Below, piece by piece: positions 44,454 through 52,143 of a stretch of DNA of 64,000 nt. A program made the translations under genes and the position numbers. Position 1 is the first letter of the stretch, and each line of letters starts with the position of its first letter. The stretch is from Rhizobium sp. PP-CC-3A-592. Lineage in GTDB: Bacteria > Pseudomonadota > Alphaproteobacteria > Rhizobiales > Rhizobiaceae. The notes beneath the pieces are model-generated. The model was not told the origin of the DNA. It saw only the letters and a program-made list of their open reading frames with translations, and ran no database searches. The DNA is taken from NCBI RefSeq assembly GCF_003217095.1, contig NZ_QJSR01000001.1, positions 1,154,009 through 1,218,008 on the forward strand, in the 5' to 3' direction.

Positions 44454-45725
44454 TCAAAAACGGACCGTGAAAACGGTTCCCTCGCCCAGCACCGAGCGGA
44501 CGATCAGGCGGGCGCGGTGCCGGGTGAGGATGTGTTTGACGATCGCAAGCCCCAGCCCGGTGCCTTTCTTCGAGCGGCTGGCCTCGACATTCACCCGGTA
44601 AAAACGCTCGGTGATGCGCGGCACATGCTCGGCGGGGATGCCCGGCCCGTGATCGCGCACAGAGACCTCGACCGGATCACCGCCGCCGCCGCCGCCGGAC
44701 AGGGTCACCTCCACGGTCTTGCCTTCCTGCCCATACTTGCAGGCATTTTCCACGAGGTTCTCGAACACTTCGATCAGTTCGTCGCGATCCCCCTGAACGA
44801 CGACGGGAAATGACGGAACGGCGAGCGAGATGGTGATGCCCACATCCTGGGCGAGCGGCCCCAGCGTGTCGCAGACATGGCCGAGCAAGGGTGCAAGCGC
44901 GACTTCCTGCTCGGGCGCGATATGGGATTTCAGCTCGAGGCGGGAGAGCGACAGCAGGTCGTCGACAAGGCGGCTCATCCGGTTCGCCTGCTCCAGCATG
45001 ATGCCGAGGAACCGCTCATGCGCCTTCACATCGTTGCGCGCCGGCCCCTGCAGCGTCTCGATGAAGCCGCGCAGGGAGGCGAGCGGGGTACGCAGTTCGT
45101 GGCTGGCATTGGCGACGAAATCCGAGCGCATGCGATCGATACGGCGCGCCTGCGAGATATCGCGGTAGGAGACGACGTAGACGGTATCGATGCCTTCCGG
45201 CGCCGACACCTGCTTGGGCCCACCAGCAGCCAGCGCAGCAGGCGCCACGCGCACGATGTAGACGGCCTCGGACGGCAGACGTTCAGAATGTTCGATCTGG
45301 TTGATGCGGCCGGTCGCGATGGTCTCGCGCACCATGTCGAGGATGCCCGGCGAACGGACGCGACCGGAAAGGTCGGAATTGGCGGGAATGACGCCGAAGG
45401 CCTTTTCGGCCGCCTGGTTCTGGAAGAGCACGCGCTCGTCCGGTCCGATGACGAGCACCGGCATATCCAAGGCGTCGAAGCCGGCTTCGAGCGTCGCCAG
45501 TTCAGCCTCGCCGGTCGAGGGCAGCGGCTCGACGGCAGCGGGGGGTGCCGGCATCGCCGGTTGCCGCAGAAGCGCCAGAACGAGAACGATCCAGAATGCG
45601 GCGGCAAGGGCGGCGTGGCCACTGGTCGCGATCAATCCGACGCAGCCGGCAAGGGTGAGGCCGATGAGCCACTTCTCCGCCCAGATGCGGGTGGCCATCG
45701 TCCGCCAATATGTCGTTTCCTGCAC
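44454..45725 (-). CDS. phoR: Phosphate regulon sensor histidine kinase PhoR
   Basis: This 423-residue kinase has two short hydrophobic N-terminal segments (about 22-55) and a PAS domain (LDMPVLVIGPDERVLFQNQ, about 90-205). The HisKA phospho-acceptor is in NASHELRTPLASLRGF, followed by a HATPase domain with NLVENACKYG, DHGPGIP and GTGLGLAIVKHIL. It phosphorylates PhoB under phosphate limitation. I chose GTG 45725 because GGGAGG sits just before it. ATG 45698 is an alternative nine codons later, and the longer open frame is not conserved-looking. Only 96 bp separate this start from the 263-bp repeat element. Confidence 0.88.
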   Translation of the reverse strand: MQETTYWRTMATRIWAEKWLIGLTLAGCVGLIATSGHAALAAAFWIVLVLALLRQPAMPAPPAAVEPLPSTGEAELATLEAGFDALDMPVLVIGPDERVLFQNQAAEKAFGVIPANSDLSGRVRSPGILDMVRETIATGRINQIEHSERLPSEAVYIVRVAPAALAAGGPKQVSAPEGIDTVYVVSYRDISQARRIDRMRSDFVANASHELRTPLASLRGFIETLQGPARNDVKAHERFLGIMLEQANRMSRLVDDLLSLSRLELKSHIAPEQEVALAPLLGHVCDTLGPLAQDVGITISLAVPSFPVVVQGDRDELIEVFENLVENACKYGQEGKTVEVTLSGGGGGGDPVEVSVRDHGPGIPAEHVPRITERFYRVNVEASRSKKGTGLGLAIVKHILTRHRARLIVRSVLGEGTVFTVRF

Positions 45726-45821
45726 ACGTCCTCCCGACTGTCGCTGCCTGCCCGAACGAGCCTGCGCCAACAGGCACATACCATCACACCTGCCGGCCGA
45801 TGCGGCGACATCCAGCATGTA

Positions 45822-46084
45822 ATACCAAGTGTCGATGATAGGGACCTATAGGACAGGCTTCTCGGGTTTTCTGGCTAGGAGAGGTTCGCAGATCGATGCT
45901 GTCGCATCGGTCAAGAGCCTCGACAACGCCAGAAAGCCCGAGAAGCCTGCCGAAGGTGGTTCAGTGCTGATCTCTGGCGGTGTTGCGATGCTTGCCCGAT
46001 GCGACAGCATCGCGCTGCGCACCGCGCCTAGCCAGAGATCAGCACTGAACCATCCTATAGGTTCCTATCATCGACACTTGGTAT
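45822..46084. repeat. 263-bp symmetric double-hairpin element with 32-bp terminal inverted repeats
   Basis: The outer arms 45822-45853 and 46053-46084 are inverted repeats matching at 31 of 32 positions. Between them sit two 96-nt hairpins of identical layout in mirror orientation. Hairpin 1 (45854-45949) has a 22-bp stem (21/22), and hairpin 2 (45957-46052) has a perfect 22-bp stem. A 7-bp spacer joins them. Each 52-nt loop contains a further 7-bp stem (45881-45887 with 45915-45921 in hairpin 1) and an apical CGATGC/GCATCG stem with loop TGTC or GACA. The loops are 40/52 identical when one is inverted. The element may be flanked by a TA duplication. There is no transposase and no credible gene. 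Confidence 0.9.
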
Positions 46085-46190
46085 AACCCGGCTTCATGAC
46101 ATGATTTTCACGGTGCGCTTGAAATCGCAATGGACTTATGGCCTGCTCCCCAGCCACGGCGGCAACCGGCCCTTCAGGCTCGGCCCGCCC

Positions 46191-46240
46191 GGCACACCCC
46201 GCCGGGCACACCCCGCTTGGCACACCCGCTTGGCACACAC
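46191..46240. repeat. Tandem GGCACACCCCGCNN repeats before ppk2
   Basis: Four head-to-tail units start with GGCACAC at 46191, 46205, 46219 and 46232, with unit lengths of 14, 14, 13 and a partial last copy. They end just before the ppk2 ribosome site (GGAGATAAGCAGC). Their position in the leader could allow slippage-based variation in unit number. Confidence 0.65.
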
Positions 46241-46253
46241 GGAGATAAGCAGC

Positions 46254-47129
46254 ATGGACGACATCAAGCCGGTCGAGATCGTCATCAACGGGAAGACGCG
46301 CCTGTTCGACGTCGACACGCCGGACCTGCCGGACTGGATCACCAAATCCGCCATGGCCTCCGGCGGCTACCCCTATGAAAAGAAGCTGAACAAGGACGTC
46401 TTCAAGGCCGAGCTGGAGAAGCTGCAGATCGAGCTCGTGAAGGTGCAGACCTGGCAGCAGGCGAGCGGCAAGCGCGTCATCGTGCTGTTCGAGGGGCGCG
46501 ACGCGGCCGGCAAGGGCGGCGCGATCCACGAAACCCGCGCCTATATGAACCCGCGTACAGCACGGATCGTCGCGCTGACCAAGCCGACCGAGACGGAAAG
46601 CGGGCAATGGTATTTTCAGCGCTACATCTCGCATTTCCCGACGAAGGGCGAGTTCGTGCTGTTCGACCGGTCCTGGTACAATCGCGCCGGCGTCGAGCCG
46701 GTCATGGGCTTCTGCACGCCGGCCGAGTACGAGCATTTCCTCAAGCAGGTCCCGGCATTCGAGAAGCTGATCGTCGACGAGGGTATCGTGCTCTTCAAGA
46801 TCTGGCTGGAAATCGGACAGGAAATGCAGCTGATGCAGTTCCATCAGCGCCGCCACGATCCGCTGAAGGTGTGGAAGCTCTCACCCATGGACATCGAGGC
46901 TTTGTCGCGCTGGAACGACTATACCGAGAAACGCAACCGAATGCTGAAGGAAACCCACAAGGGCAAGGCGCCCTGGACCGTGATCCTCGGCAACGACCGC
47001 CGTCGCGCCCGGCTGAACCTCATCCGCCACATCCTGACCGGACTGGACTATACCGGCAAGGACGAGAAGGCGATCGGCGAGATCGACGGCAAGATCCTGA
47101 ACTCAGAGCACCATTTTCTCAAGTCGTGA
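46254..47129 (+). CDS. ppk2: Polyphosphate kinase 2
   Basis: This 291-residue PPK2 family kinase transfers phosphate between polyphosphate and nucleotides (typically GDP or ADP). It has Walker [16 protein letters not shown] near residue 80, Walker B-like [20 protein letters not shown] and the lid-region [18 protein letters not shown]. Its closeness to the phosphate regulon fits a role in phosphate storage or use. ATG 46254 follows GGAGATAAGCAGC. The frame is open to 46101, but that part includes the tandem repeats. A GC-rich hairpin follows the stop. Confidence 0.92.
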   Translation: MDDIKPVEIVINGKTRLFDVDTPDLPDWITKSAMASGGYPYEKKLNKDVFKAELEKLQIELVKVQTWQQASGKRVIVLFEGRDAAGKGGAIHETRAYMNPRTARIVALTKPTETESGQWYFQRYISHFPTKGEFVLFDRSWYNRAGVEPVMGFCTPAEYEHFLKQVPAFEKLIVDEGIVLFKIWLEIGQEMQLMQFHQRRHDPLKVWKLSPMDIEALSRWNDYTEKRNRMLKETHKGKAPWTVILGNDRRRARLNLIRHILTGLDYTGKDEKAIGEIDGKILNSEHHFLKS

Positions 47130-47153
47130 TGTCCTGATGGGGTCAACGACGGG

Positions 47154-47178
47154 GGCGGCGCCGGGATCCGGTGCCGCC
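47154..47178. terminator. Bidirectional hairpin between ppk2 and the convergent membrane gene
   Basis: An 11-bp GC-rich stem (47154-47164 with 47168-47178, one G-T pair) has a GAT loop. No T run follows on either strand, so it is a weak terminator candidate. It lies exactly between two convergent genes. Confidence 0.5.
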
Positions 47179-47185
47179 GTTCGTC

Positions 47186-48472
47186 TCACTGTCCGGGCAA
47201 GAGCCGGATGGCGTAGAGGTCGAGGCTGCCGCCATTGGCGGTGACGTCGCTGTTCACAAGGATACGGCCAGGGCCGTTTGGCGACATCGTCCGGTCGAAA
47301 CTGATCTTGAACAGCATGTCGCTCTTCTCGTCATTGACCGTAAACCGATGACGGCCGCAATCGCCGAGGGATGCGAAGTCGCATTCCACCGAGAACTGGG
47401 TCGGCTTGCCGTTTGCCGATTGCACGCTGAGGGCGATGGTCGAGGTCTGCCCCGACATGCGCTGCAATGCCGACGCCGGCACCTCGATGGCGACGTTGCC
47501 GCTGGCATCGCCGGCACCCGACGCGATGCGCAGGCGTGCCCCACCCTCGTCGCGCACCACCTCGGTACGAACGCGCGCGCCTGGCGTAACGCCGCTCGCG
47601 GCGGTCGGCAGATAGAGATCGACCCAATCCGCCGTGAAGCCGGCCTGGGCACCGAGCGTTCGCAGGCCTGCGCCGCCATCGAAATCCTCCGCGGCCACGG
47701 TCGGCGGCGGCGCGGGCTGTCCCTGCGGGCGCTCGAGGAGACCCGTGCTCATCACCCACCACGTTGCGCTGCCGATGGCTGCCACGAGCACGGCTGCCAC
47801 CATGAGAATAGAGGCGATACGCCCGCCGCGGCCGCGGCGCCTGCGCGGCACGAGCGGCTCCGCACCGGGAAGGCCGAGATCGTTGACGGCATCGCGCGCC
47901 TGCGCACCCGGCCGCTTGGAATCGCGAACCGGCGCGACCATCGGCGTCGGCGTTTCCGTGAACGGTGCATCATCGCGATCGCGGTGCCGGTCACCGCGCT
48001 CCACCCTGCCATCTCCGCGTGGTCCATCCACGTCAGGGGCATCGAACGAGGGGCCGTCACGCCGGGACGACGGGCGCTCGGCGCTCACCTCGGCAAACCC
48101 GGGCTCCTGCCGCTCGGCATCGCGGACGCCAGCACGCTGCTCCGCACGCGGAGCCTCGGCAATGGTCACGTGGGGCTCAGCAGAGCATGCAGGCTCTGCG
48201 GGATTTTGCGGAGGAACTGTGGAAGGAGAGACCGGGGAATGAACGGCCGAGAGATCGCGAAGAGCTGCCCGCTCCTGCTGCTCGATCGCGTGAATGGTGA
48301 CTTCCAGCCGGTGCCGCTGCTGCGCCACGACGGTTTCGTCAAGGACGTTCTGCTTGCGCAGGCCGGCTTCGAGCGCATTTCGTGCCGACTGGTAGATCCG
48401 CGCGCGCGTTTCCGCACTTGCCCGGTCGGAGCGCTCCAGCGCCTGCTTGATGGCCGTTTCCAGTCCGCTCAC
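47186..48472 (-). CDS. Single-pass membrane protein of unknown function, rhizobial type
   Basis: The 428-residue protein is not assigned to a function. The N-terminus (about 1-75) is helical and charged (ETAIKQALERSDRASAETR, VVAQQRHRLEVTIHAIEQQE). A long disordered Pro/Glu/Arg/Asp-rich linker follows to about residue 245. After an Arg-rich stop (PRRRRGRGGR) comes one membrane segment (ASILMVAAVLVAAIGSATWWV). The C-terminal 160 residues form a beta-rich extracytoplasmic domain ending SDVTANGGSLDLYAIRL. I chose GTG 48472 (AAGGGATTACC before it). The upstream open frame looks non-coding. It is convergent with ppk2. Confidence 0.72.
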   Translation of the reverse strand: MSGLETAIKQALERSDRASAETRARIYQSARNALEAGLRKQNVLDETVVAQQRHRLEVTIHAIEQQERAALRDLSAVHSPVSPSTVPPQNPAEPACSAEPHVTIAEAPRAEQRAGVRDAERQEPGFAEVSAERPSSRRDGPSFDAPDVDGPRGDGRVERGDRHRDRDDAPFTETPTPMVAPVRDSKRPGAQARDAVNDLGLPGAEPLVPRRRRGRGGRIASILMVAAVLVAAIGSATWWVMSTGLLERPQGQPAPPPTVAAEDFDGGAGLRTLGAQAGFTADWVDLYLPTAASGVTPGARVRTEVVRDEGGARLRIASGAGDASGNVAIEVPASALQRMSGQTSTIALSVQSANGKPTQFSVECDFASLGDCGRHRFTVNDEKSDMLFKISFDRTMSPNGPGRILVNSDVTANGGSLDLYAIRLLPGQ

Positions 48473-48826
48473 GGTAATCCCTTGCCACCTTGGGCCTGCG
48501 CTTCGGGCATCCGTGAAGATGCCGGTGCCGAAACGCAGGAAAGCACGTTCACTTTTCGGTAACGATTGACGTCTCGTTACGCAAGTCCGCGCAATGCACA
48601 TAGGCTGGTATGAGCACCTTTCCAGCCTCTTCCGCCAGGGTTCGGATCGTGAACCCCGGTTCAACCATCTGAAAAGCAACGGATCTGGGGATCGAACACA
48701 CGCGTCGCAGGACGCCATGATGTCCTCCCCCAAGTCCCCTGCCGCATCTCTCGATACCCCTCTTGTCAGACCCGCCATCCCGCGGCTATCTTCCGTTTAC
48801 GCAAACGTCAATCAAGAGAGAGCACC
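48473..48826. other. Divergent intergenic region before the nitronate monooxygenase-like gene
   Basis: The 354-bp region has no gene. It holds an inverted repeat GTAACG-N10-CGTTAC (48560-48581) near the start of the membrane-protein gene. On the other side it holds the promoter and operator described separately (48763-48810). The middle part shows nothing clear. Confidence 0.5.
48763..48810 (+). promoter_or_regulatory. Candidate promoter and fad-type operator before the nitronate monooxygenase-like gene
   Basis: TTGTCA (48763-48768) and CTATCT (48786-48791) are 17 bp apart. The 21-mer at 48790-48810 overlaps the -10/+1 region and contains CGTTTACGCAAACGTCA, which matches the fad operon operator (CGTTTACGCGCACGTCA at 6735-6751) at 15 of 17 positions. 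Placement over the start site suggests repression. Confidence 0.5.
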
Positions 48827-49786
48827 ATGGCCCTGCCGCCGATCCTGTCCCGTCTTCGCATTCCCGTCGTGTCGGCGCCGCTGTTCATCATATCGCATCC
48901 GGCGCTGACCATTGCCCAGTGCAAGGCCGGCGTGGTCGGCTCCTTCCCGGCGCTCAATGCCCGGCCGGAGGCGCAGCTCGACGAATGGCTGGCCATGATC
49001 ACGGAGGAACTGGCCGCCCATGACAAGGCGAACCCGGACCACCCCTCTGCCCCCTTCGCCGTCAACCAGATCGTCCACCGCTCCAACCGACGGCTGGAAC
49101 ACGACCTGATGCTCTGTGCGAAGTACAAGGTGCCGATCGTCATCTCCTCGCTCGGCGCCGTGCCGGAGGTGAATGCGGCCGTGCACAGCTATGGCGGCAT
49201 TGTGCTGCATGACGTGATCCATGATCGCCATGCGCGCTCCGCCATCAACAAGGGCGCAGACGGGCTGATCGCCGTTGCGGCCGGCGCCGGCGGCCATACC
49301 GGGGCACTGTCGCCCTTTGCGCTTATTCAGGAGATCCGCAGCTGGTTCTCCGGCCCGCTCCTCCTGTCCGGCGCGATTGCCAATGGCGGTGCGGTGCTGG
49401 CGGCGCAAGCCATGGGCGCGGACCTCGCCTATATCGGCTCGGCCTTCATCGCGACCGAAGAAGCCCGGGCAAGCGACGGCTACAAACAGATGATCGTCGA
49501 CAGCAAAGCGAAGGACATCGTGGAAACGCCGCACTTCACCGGCGTCAACGGCAACTACCTCCGCCCCTCCATTGCCGCAGCCGGACTGGACGCCGACAAC
49601 CTGCCCGTTGCCGATGCCGCCACCATGGACCTCGAGGCCGCCGTCGGCACCGGCGCAAAAGCCTGGCGCGACATCTGGGGCTCTGGCCAGGGCATCGGCG
49701 CCATCACAGCCGTCACCCCGGTCGCAACACTCGTGGAGCGTCTGGAAACGGAATACAACGCGGCCCGCGCCCGCCTCTCGCTGTAG
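48827..49786 (+). CDS. Nitronate monooxygenase / 2-nitropropane dioxygenase family flavoprotein
   Basis: This 319-residue FMN-dependent TIM-barrel protein starts LPPILSRLRIPVVSAPLFIIS. It has the flavin-phosphate segments GVVGSFPALNAR, GADGLIAVAAGAGGHTG and LLLSGAIANGGAVLAAQAMGADLAYIGSAFIA (given in part). Family members oxidise nitroalkanes, but many use other substrates, including enoyl-ACP-like compounds, so the exact role is open. The operator shared with the fad genes hints at a role near fatty-acid metabolism. It appears monocistronic and is followed by a clear terminator. Confidence 0.85.
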   Translation: MALPPILSRLRIPVVSAPLFIISHPALTIAQCKAGVVGSFPALNARPEAQLDEWLAMITEELAAHDKANPDHPSAPFAVNQIVHRSNRRLEHDLMLCAKYKVPIVISSLGAVPEVNAAVHSYGGIVLHDVIHDRHARSAINKGADGLIAVAAGAGGHTGALSPFALIQEIRSWFSGPLLLSGAIANGGAVLAAQAMGADLAYIGSAFIATEEARASDGYKQMIVDSKAKDIVETPHFTGVNGNYLRPSIAAAGLDADNLPVADAATMDLEAAVGTGAKAWRDIWGSGQGIGAITAVTPVATLVERLETEYNAARARLSL

Positions 49787-49804
49787 CGGCTCCACCATAT
49801 TCAA

Positions 49805-49844
49805 GCGGGCAGCCTTCACCTCCACGCTGCCCGCGTCAGTTTTT
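49805..49844 (+). terminator. Rho-independent terminator of the nitronate monooxygenase-like gene
   Basis: GCGGGCAGC (49805-49813) pairs perfectly with GCTGCCCGC (49826-49834). A T-rich tail (GTCAGTTTTT) follows to 49844. It lies 19 bp after the stop codon. Confidence 0.8.
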
Positions 49845-49936
49845 CCCTTAACAGACGAAGAGACCGCTTGAATTCCCTGAACTTTGCAGGTATCAGCCCC
49901 TCACAACACCGGCTGAACCTTTGGTTCGCCCGGTGA

Positions 49937-50012
49937 GCCGCTTTAGCTCAGGTGGTAGAGCACATCATTCGTAATGATGGGGTCGCAGGTTCGAGTCCTG
50001 CAAGCGGCACCA
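49937..50012 (+). tRNA. tRNA-Thr (anticodon CGT)
   Basis: The 76-nt gene has acceptor GCCGCTT pairing with AAGCGGC, discriminator A and an encoded CCA (50010-50012). The anticodon stem CATCA/TGATG encloses TTCGTAA, giving anticodon CGT for threonine ACG codons. D-arm (GCTCAGGTGGTAGAGC) and T-arm (GCAGGTTCGAGTCCTGC) are canonical. Confidence 0.97.
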
Positions 50013-50181
50013 CTTCCTTTTATCACCTGTTATCGCCACCTTAGCATTCTGCTGAGCTCAATCGCGCATCTGCTCGCTTGCACAGCCGATTGGCTTCTCA
50101 CCAAGTGGCCATCCGGACGCACTTAAGCTGACGCGTCTGTCAACACTCAAGAGACGATTAGACCTGCGAGCCAAAACGAGC

Positions 50182-50215
50182 AAAGGCAGAGCCGCGTGAG
50201 TGCGGCTCTGCCTTT
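50182..50215 (-). terminator. Hairpin terminator after the host-attachment gene
   Basis: A perfect 14-bp stem (50182-50195 with 50202-50215) closes a 6-nt loop, 30 bp past the end of the minus-strand gene. The downstream minus-strand tail is moderately T-rich (TTTGCTCGTTTTG). It may also stop read-through from tRNA-Thr. Confidence 0.75.
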
Positions 50216-50245
50216 AACGGTTATTCTCAGGCTGTAACGGCGGCG

Positions 50246-50650
50246 TCAGGCTGCGGCGATGGCTTTTTCGATGTCCTGAATCGAGTGCCCGGTGAGATCC
50301 TTGTCCAGTTCTCCGACGAGCGCGTCGGAGAGGGCCTTGTGATAACCCTTTCGAAGCTCACCGAGCGTGCGCGGCGCCGCGATGATCACGAGCTTTTTGA
50401 TCTTGCCGTCGAGGACGCGCTTGTTCAGAAGATCGACCACACCCGCGGTGAAACCATCTTCATCCTGCTGACCATCGCTCGGGTTGGCGGAGCTGCTGGA
50501 ATGGCGGCCTCCAGAGGGGATTTTCGAGTCATCGACCTCGGCGTCGGGCAAAGCCTTGAGCTGGATGTCGGATGCCTGGCCCTCGTTCTTGAAAAGGACG
50601 AGCTTTTTGCCATCGGCAACGGCGACGACTGCATTTTGGGGAAGGTCCAT
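50246..50650 (-). CDS. Host attachment protein family (AtsE-like)
   Basis: This 134-residue protein matches the family named for 'protein required for attachment to host cells', first described in Agrobacterium. NAVVAVADGKKLVLFKNEG opens the fold, a Ser/Gly/Asp-rich linker follows, and KIKKLVIIAAPRTLGELRKGYH is the most conserved part. Structural relatives suggest an eRF1/Rossmann-like domain. The biochemical function is unknown, and many homologues occur in non-host-associated bacteria. ATG 50650 follows GGAGATTATC. The longer frame upstream is unsupported. Confidence 0.82.
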   Translation of the reverse strand: MDLPQNAVVAVADGKKLVLFKNEGQASDIQLKALPDAEVDDSKIPSGGRHSSSSANPSDGQQDEDGFTAGVVDLLNKRVLDGKIKKLVIIAAPRTLGELRKGYHKALSDALVGELDKDLTGHSIQDIEKAIAAA

Positions 50651-50963
50651 GATAATCTCCGTTGTCACGACGCAGAGGCATGGCGGTCTTGCCGTGCTCT
50701 GCGCATAGTCGATAGAAGCCTCCCAATCCGCTTTTCGTTCCGCTCCCATTGAACGAAACGATCGCTTGTATCCTTCGACGATCCCTCAGTGACCCCGAAC
50801 ACACGCGTAAGATATCGATGAAAAGGAGGCCGTAGACGAGCGGCACGCGTCTGAAATCGGGGCCGATACCGACAATCGTTTCTCACAGGTTGCCGGCTCT
50901 GGACATCATCGCGAAGGAGGGGATCAGCTGATGCAGTCCTGTTGCATCGCCCGGGATACCCCT
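50651..50963. other. Gap between the host-attachment gene and the DUF6894 gene
   Basis: This 313-bp stretch shows no credible gene. A plus-strand frame of 180 codons starts at 50931 behind a strong GGAGGGGATCAGCTG, but it runs antisense through the DUF6894 gene and into the regulator region, and resembles nothing known. I see no clear operator. Confidence 0.45.
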
Positions 50964-51200
50964 TTACTCGACCCACTCATTGCTGAACGTCAGGCGGGCG
51001 ACGGTGATCGTTCTGCCTGTATCGTCGCGGACGGTGAGGGCGATGGTGCCGTTGCAGGTTTCCGGCATTTCGTCCCGGGCTATATCCCCGAGAATGCGGG
51101 CGACCTCCATGGCGACGGACTTGCGCGAGGCCATTTCCTGGCCTTCCTCGTCCAGCACCGGACCATCTCCATTGTGAAGATCGAAGAAGTAGCGGCTCAT
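50964..51200 (-). CDS. DUF6894 family small protein
   Basis: This 78-residue protein begins with the family hallmark MSRYFFDLHNGDGPVLDEEG. A helix with EVARILGDIARDEM and a closing strand TVRDDTGRTITVARLTFSNE follow. DUF6894 proteins are short, widespread in rhizobia and often lie near stress regulators. The function is unknown. ATG 51200 is preferred over the adjacent GTG 51203. It is divergent from the Crp/Fnr-type regulator gene. Confidence 0.8.
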   Translation of the reverse strand: MSRYFFDLHNGDGPVLDEEGQEMASRKSVAMEVARILGDIARDEMPETCNGTIALTVRDDTGRTITVARLTFSNEWVE

Positions 51201-51236
51201 CACATGTCTCTACGTTCTCTGTGCGTTTGCGCCACG

Positions 51237-51428
51237 CTAAGCCGGATGCGAACCTTTTGTTCCGGCGCGATCAGGCGCCCGGCCGTAAAACATGAGCACG
51301 GTGATGCCGTCGTGCGTTTTGCGCTTGCCGTCTTTCAAACACCGTTGTTTAAAATGCGCCGCGGCCCCGGCCTGCGCGCAGCTTGTCTCTACCGGTTCAT
51401 TCTCGAAGGCCTTCATCGTGATCGACAT
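51237..51428 (-). CDS. Possible 63-residue protein overlapping the Crp/Fnr start
   Basis: This small frame reads MKAFENEPVETSCAQAGAA early and GKRKTHDGITVLMFYGRAPD late, which looks protein-like. It overlaps the chosen start of the divergent regulator by 11 bp and lacks a clear Shine-Dalgarno sequence. The alternative is that it is non-coding leader. I list it as a weak candidate only. Confidence 0.3.
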   Translation of the reverse strand: MSITMKAFENEPVETSCAQAGAAAHFKQRCLKDGKRKTHDGITVLMFYGRAPDRAGTKGSHPA

Positions 51429-52137
51429 TCTTATTCAGAACCTCGCCAATCACGACATCGTGTCGGAGGATGAACGAAGCCTTGTGAGATCCCTTGCCAC
51501 CCGCGAGCGGTCGTACGAGATCGATGAAGACCTCGTGTCGGAGAATAGTCGGCCCTCCTACAGCACGCTGCTGACCGCAGGCTTCGCGGCACGCTACAAG
51601 CTGACGCCGGATGGCACGCGGCAGATCACGGCGCTACATGTCCCCGGCGATTTCGTCGATCTGCATGCTTTCCTGCTGAAAACGATGGACCACGGAATCA
51701 TCGCGCTTTCACCCTGCCGCGTCATGCAGATCGATCATACCGAACTGGAAACCGTGACACGGAAGGCCCCGCACCTGACGCGGCTGCTCTGGCTGAAGAC
51801 GATCATCGACGGCGCGATCCACCGCGAATGGATCGTTGCCATGGGCCGTCGCTCAAAGCGCGCGCATCTCGCTCATCTTCTCTGCGAACTGCATATGCGC
51901 CTCCAGGCTATGGGGCTGACGCAGGAGTTGAGCTTCCACTTCCCCCTGTCGCAGGGAGAGATGGCGGACGTGCTCGGGCTGTCGCTCGTCCATATGAACC
52001 GCACCATCCAGAACTTGCGCAAGGACGGGCTGATCAGCTGGGTCAATCACACGGTGACGATCCTCGACTGGGACGAACTTCGTGACATCGCGGATTTCGA
52101 TCCGACCTATCTCAGCCTGACCGTGGAGCCGCGCTGA
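51418..52137 (+). CDS. Crp/Fnr-family transcriptional regulator
   Basis: This regulator has about 239 residues. It has a cyclic-nucleotide-type beta-roll (LTPDGTRQITALHVPGDFVDLHAF, given in part) and a C-terminal winged helix with FPLSQGEMADVLGLSLVHMNRTIQNLRKDGLI. The N-terminal cysteines of FNR-type iron-sulfur sensors are absent from the likely mature protein, so it is not an oxygen-sensing FNR. GTG 51418 gives a normal start (IDILIQNL), with GAAGG upstream. The frame is open to 51292, but that part overlaps the divergent small frame. Such regulators in rhizobia often control small stress genes. Confidence 0.82.
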   Translation: MIDILIQNLANHDIVSEDERSLVRSLATRERSYEIDEDLVSENSRPSYSTLLTAGFAARYKLTPDGTRQITALHVPGDFVDLHAFLLKTMDHGIIALSPCRVMQIDHTELETVTRKAPHLTRLLWLKTIIDGAIHREWIVAMGRRSKRAHLAHLLCELHMRLQAMGLTQELSFHFPLSQGEMADVLGLSLVHMNRTIQNLRKDGLISWVNHTVTILDWDELRDIADFDPTYLSLTVEPR

Positions 52138-52143
52138 GGCGGC

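Noticed and set aside
45829-46086. An 85-codon frame inside the 263-bp repeat element
   Set aside because: The sequence is explained by inverted repeats. Translation of hairpin arms gives no recognisable protein and there is no ribosome site.
46095-46125. Possible Pho box before ppk2 (ATGACATGATTTTCACGG)
   Set aside because: Only one half-site resembles the 7-bp repeat and the spacing is wrong, so PhoB control of ppk2 is not supported by sequence.
50931-51473. A plus-strand 180-codon frame with a strong Shine-Dalgarno sequence
   Set aside because: It runs antisense through the DUF6894 gene and across the start of the Crp/Fnr regulator, and its protein resembles nothing known.
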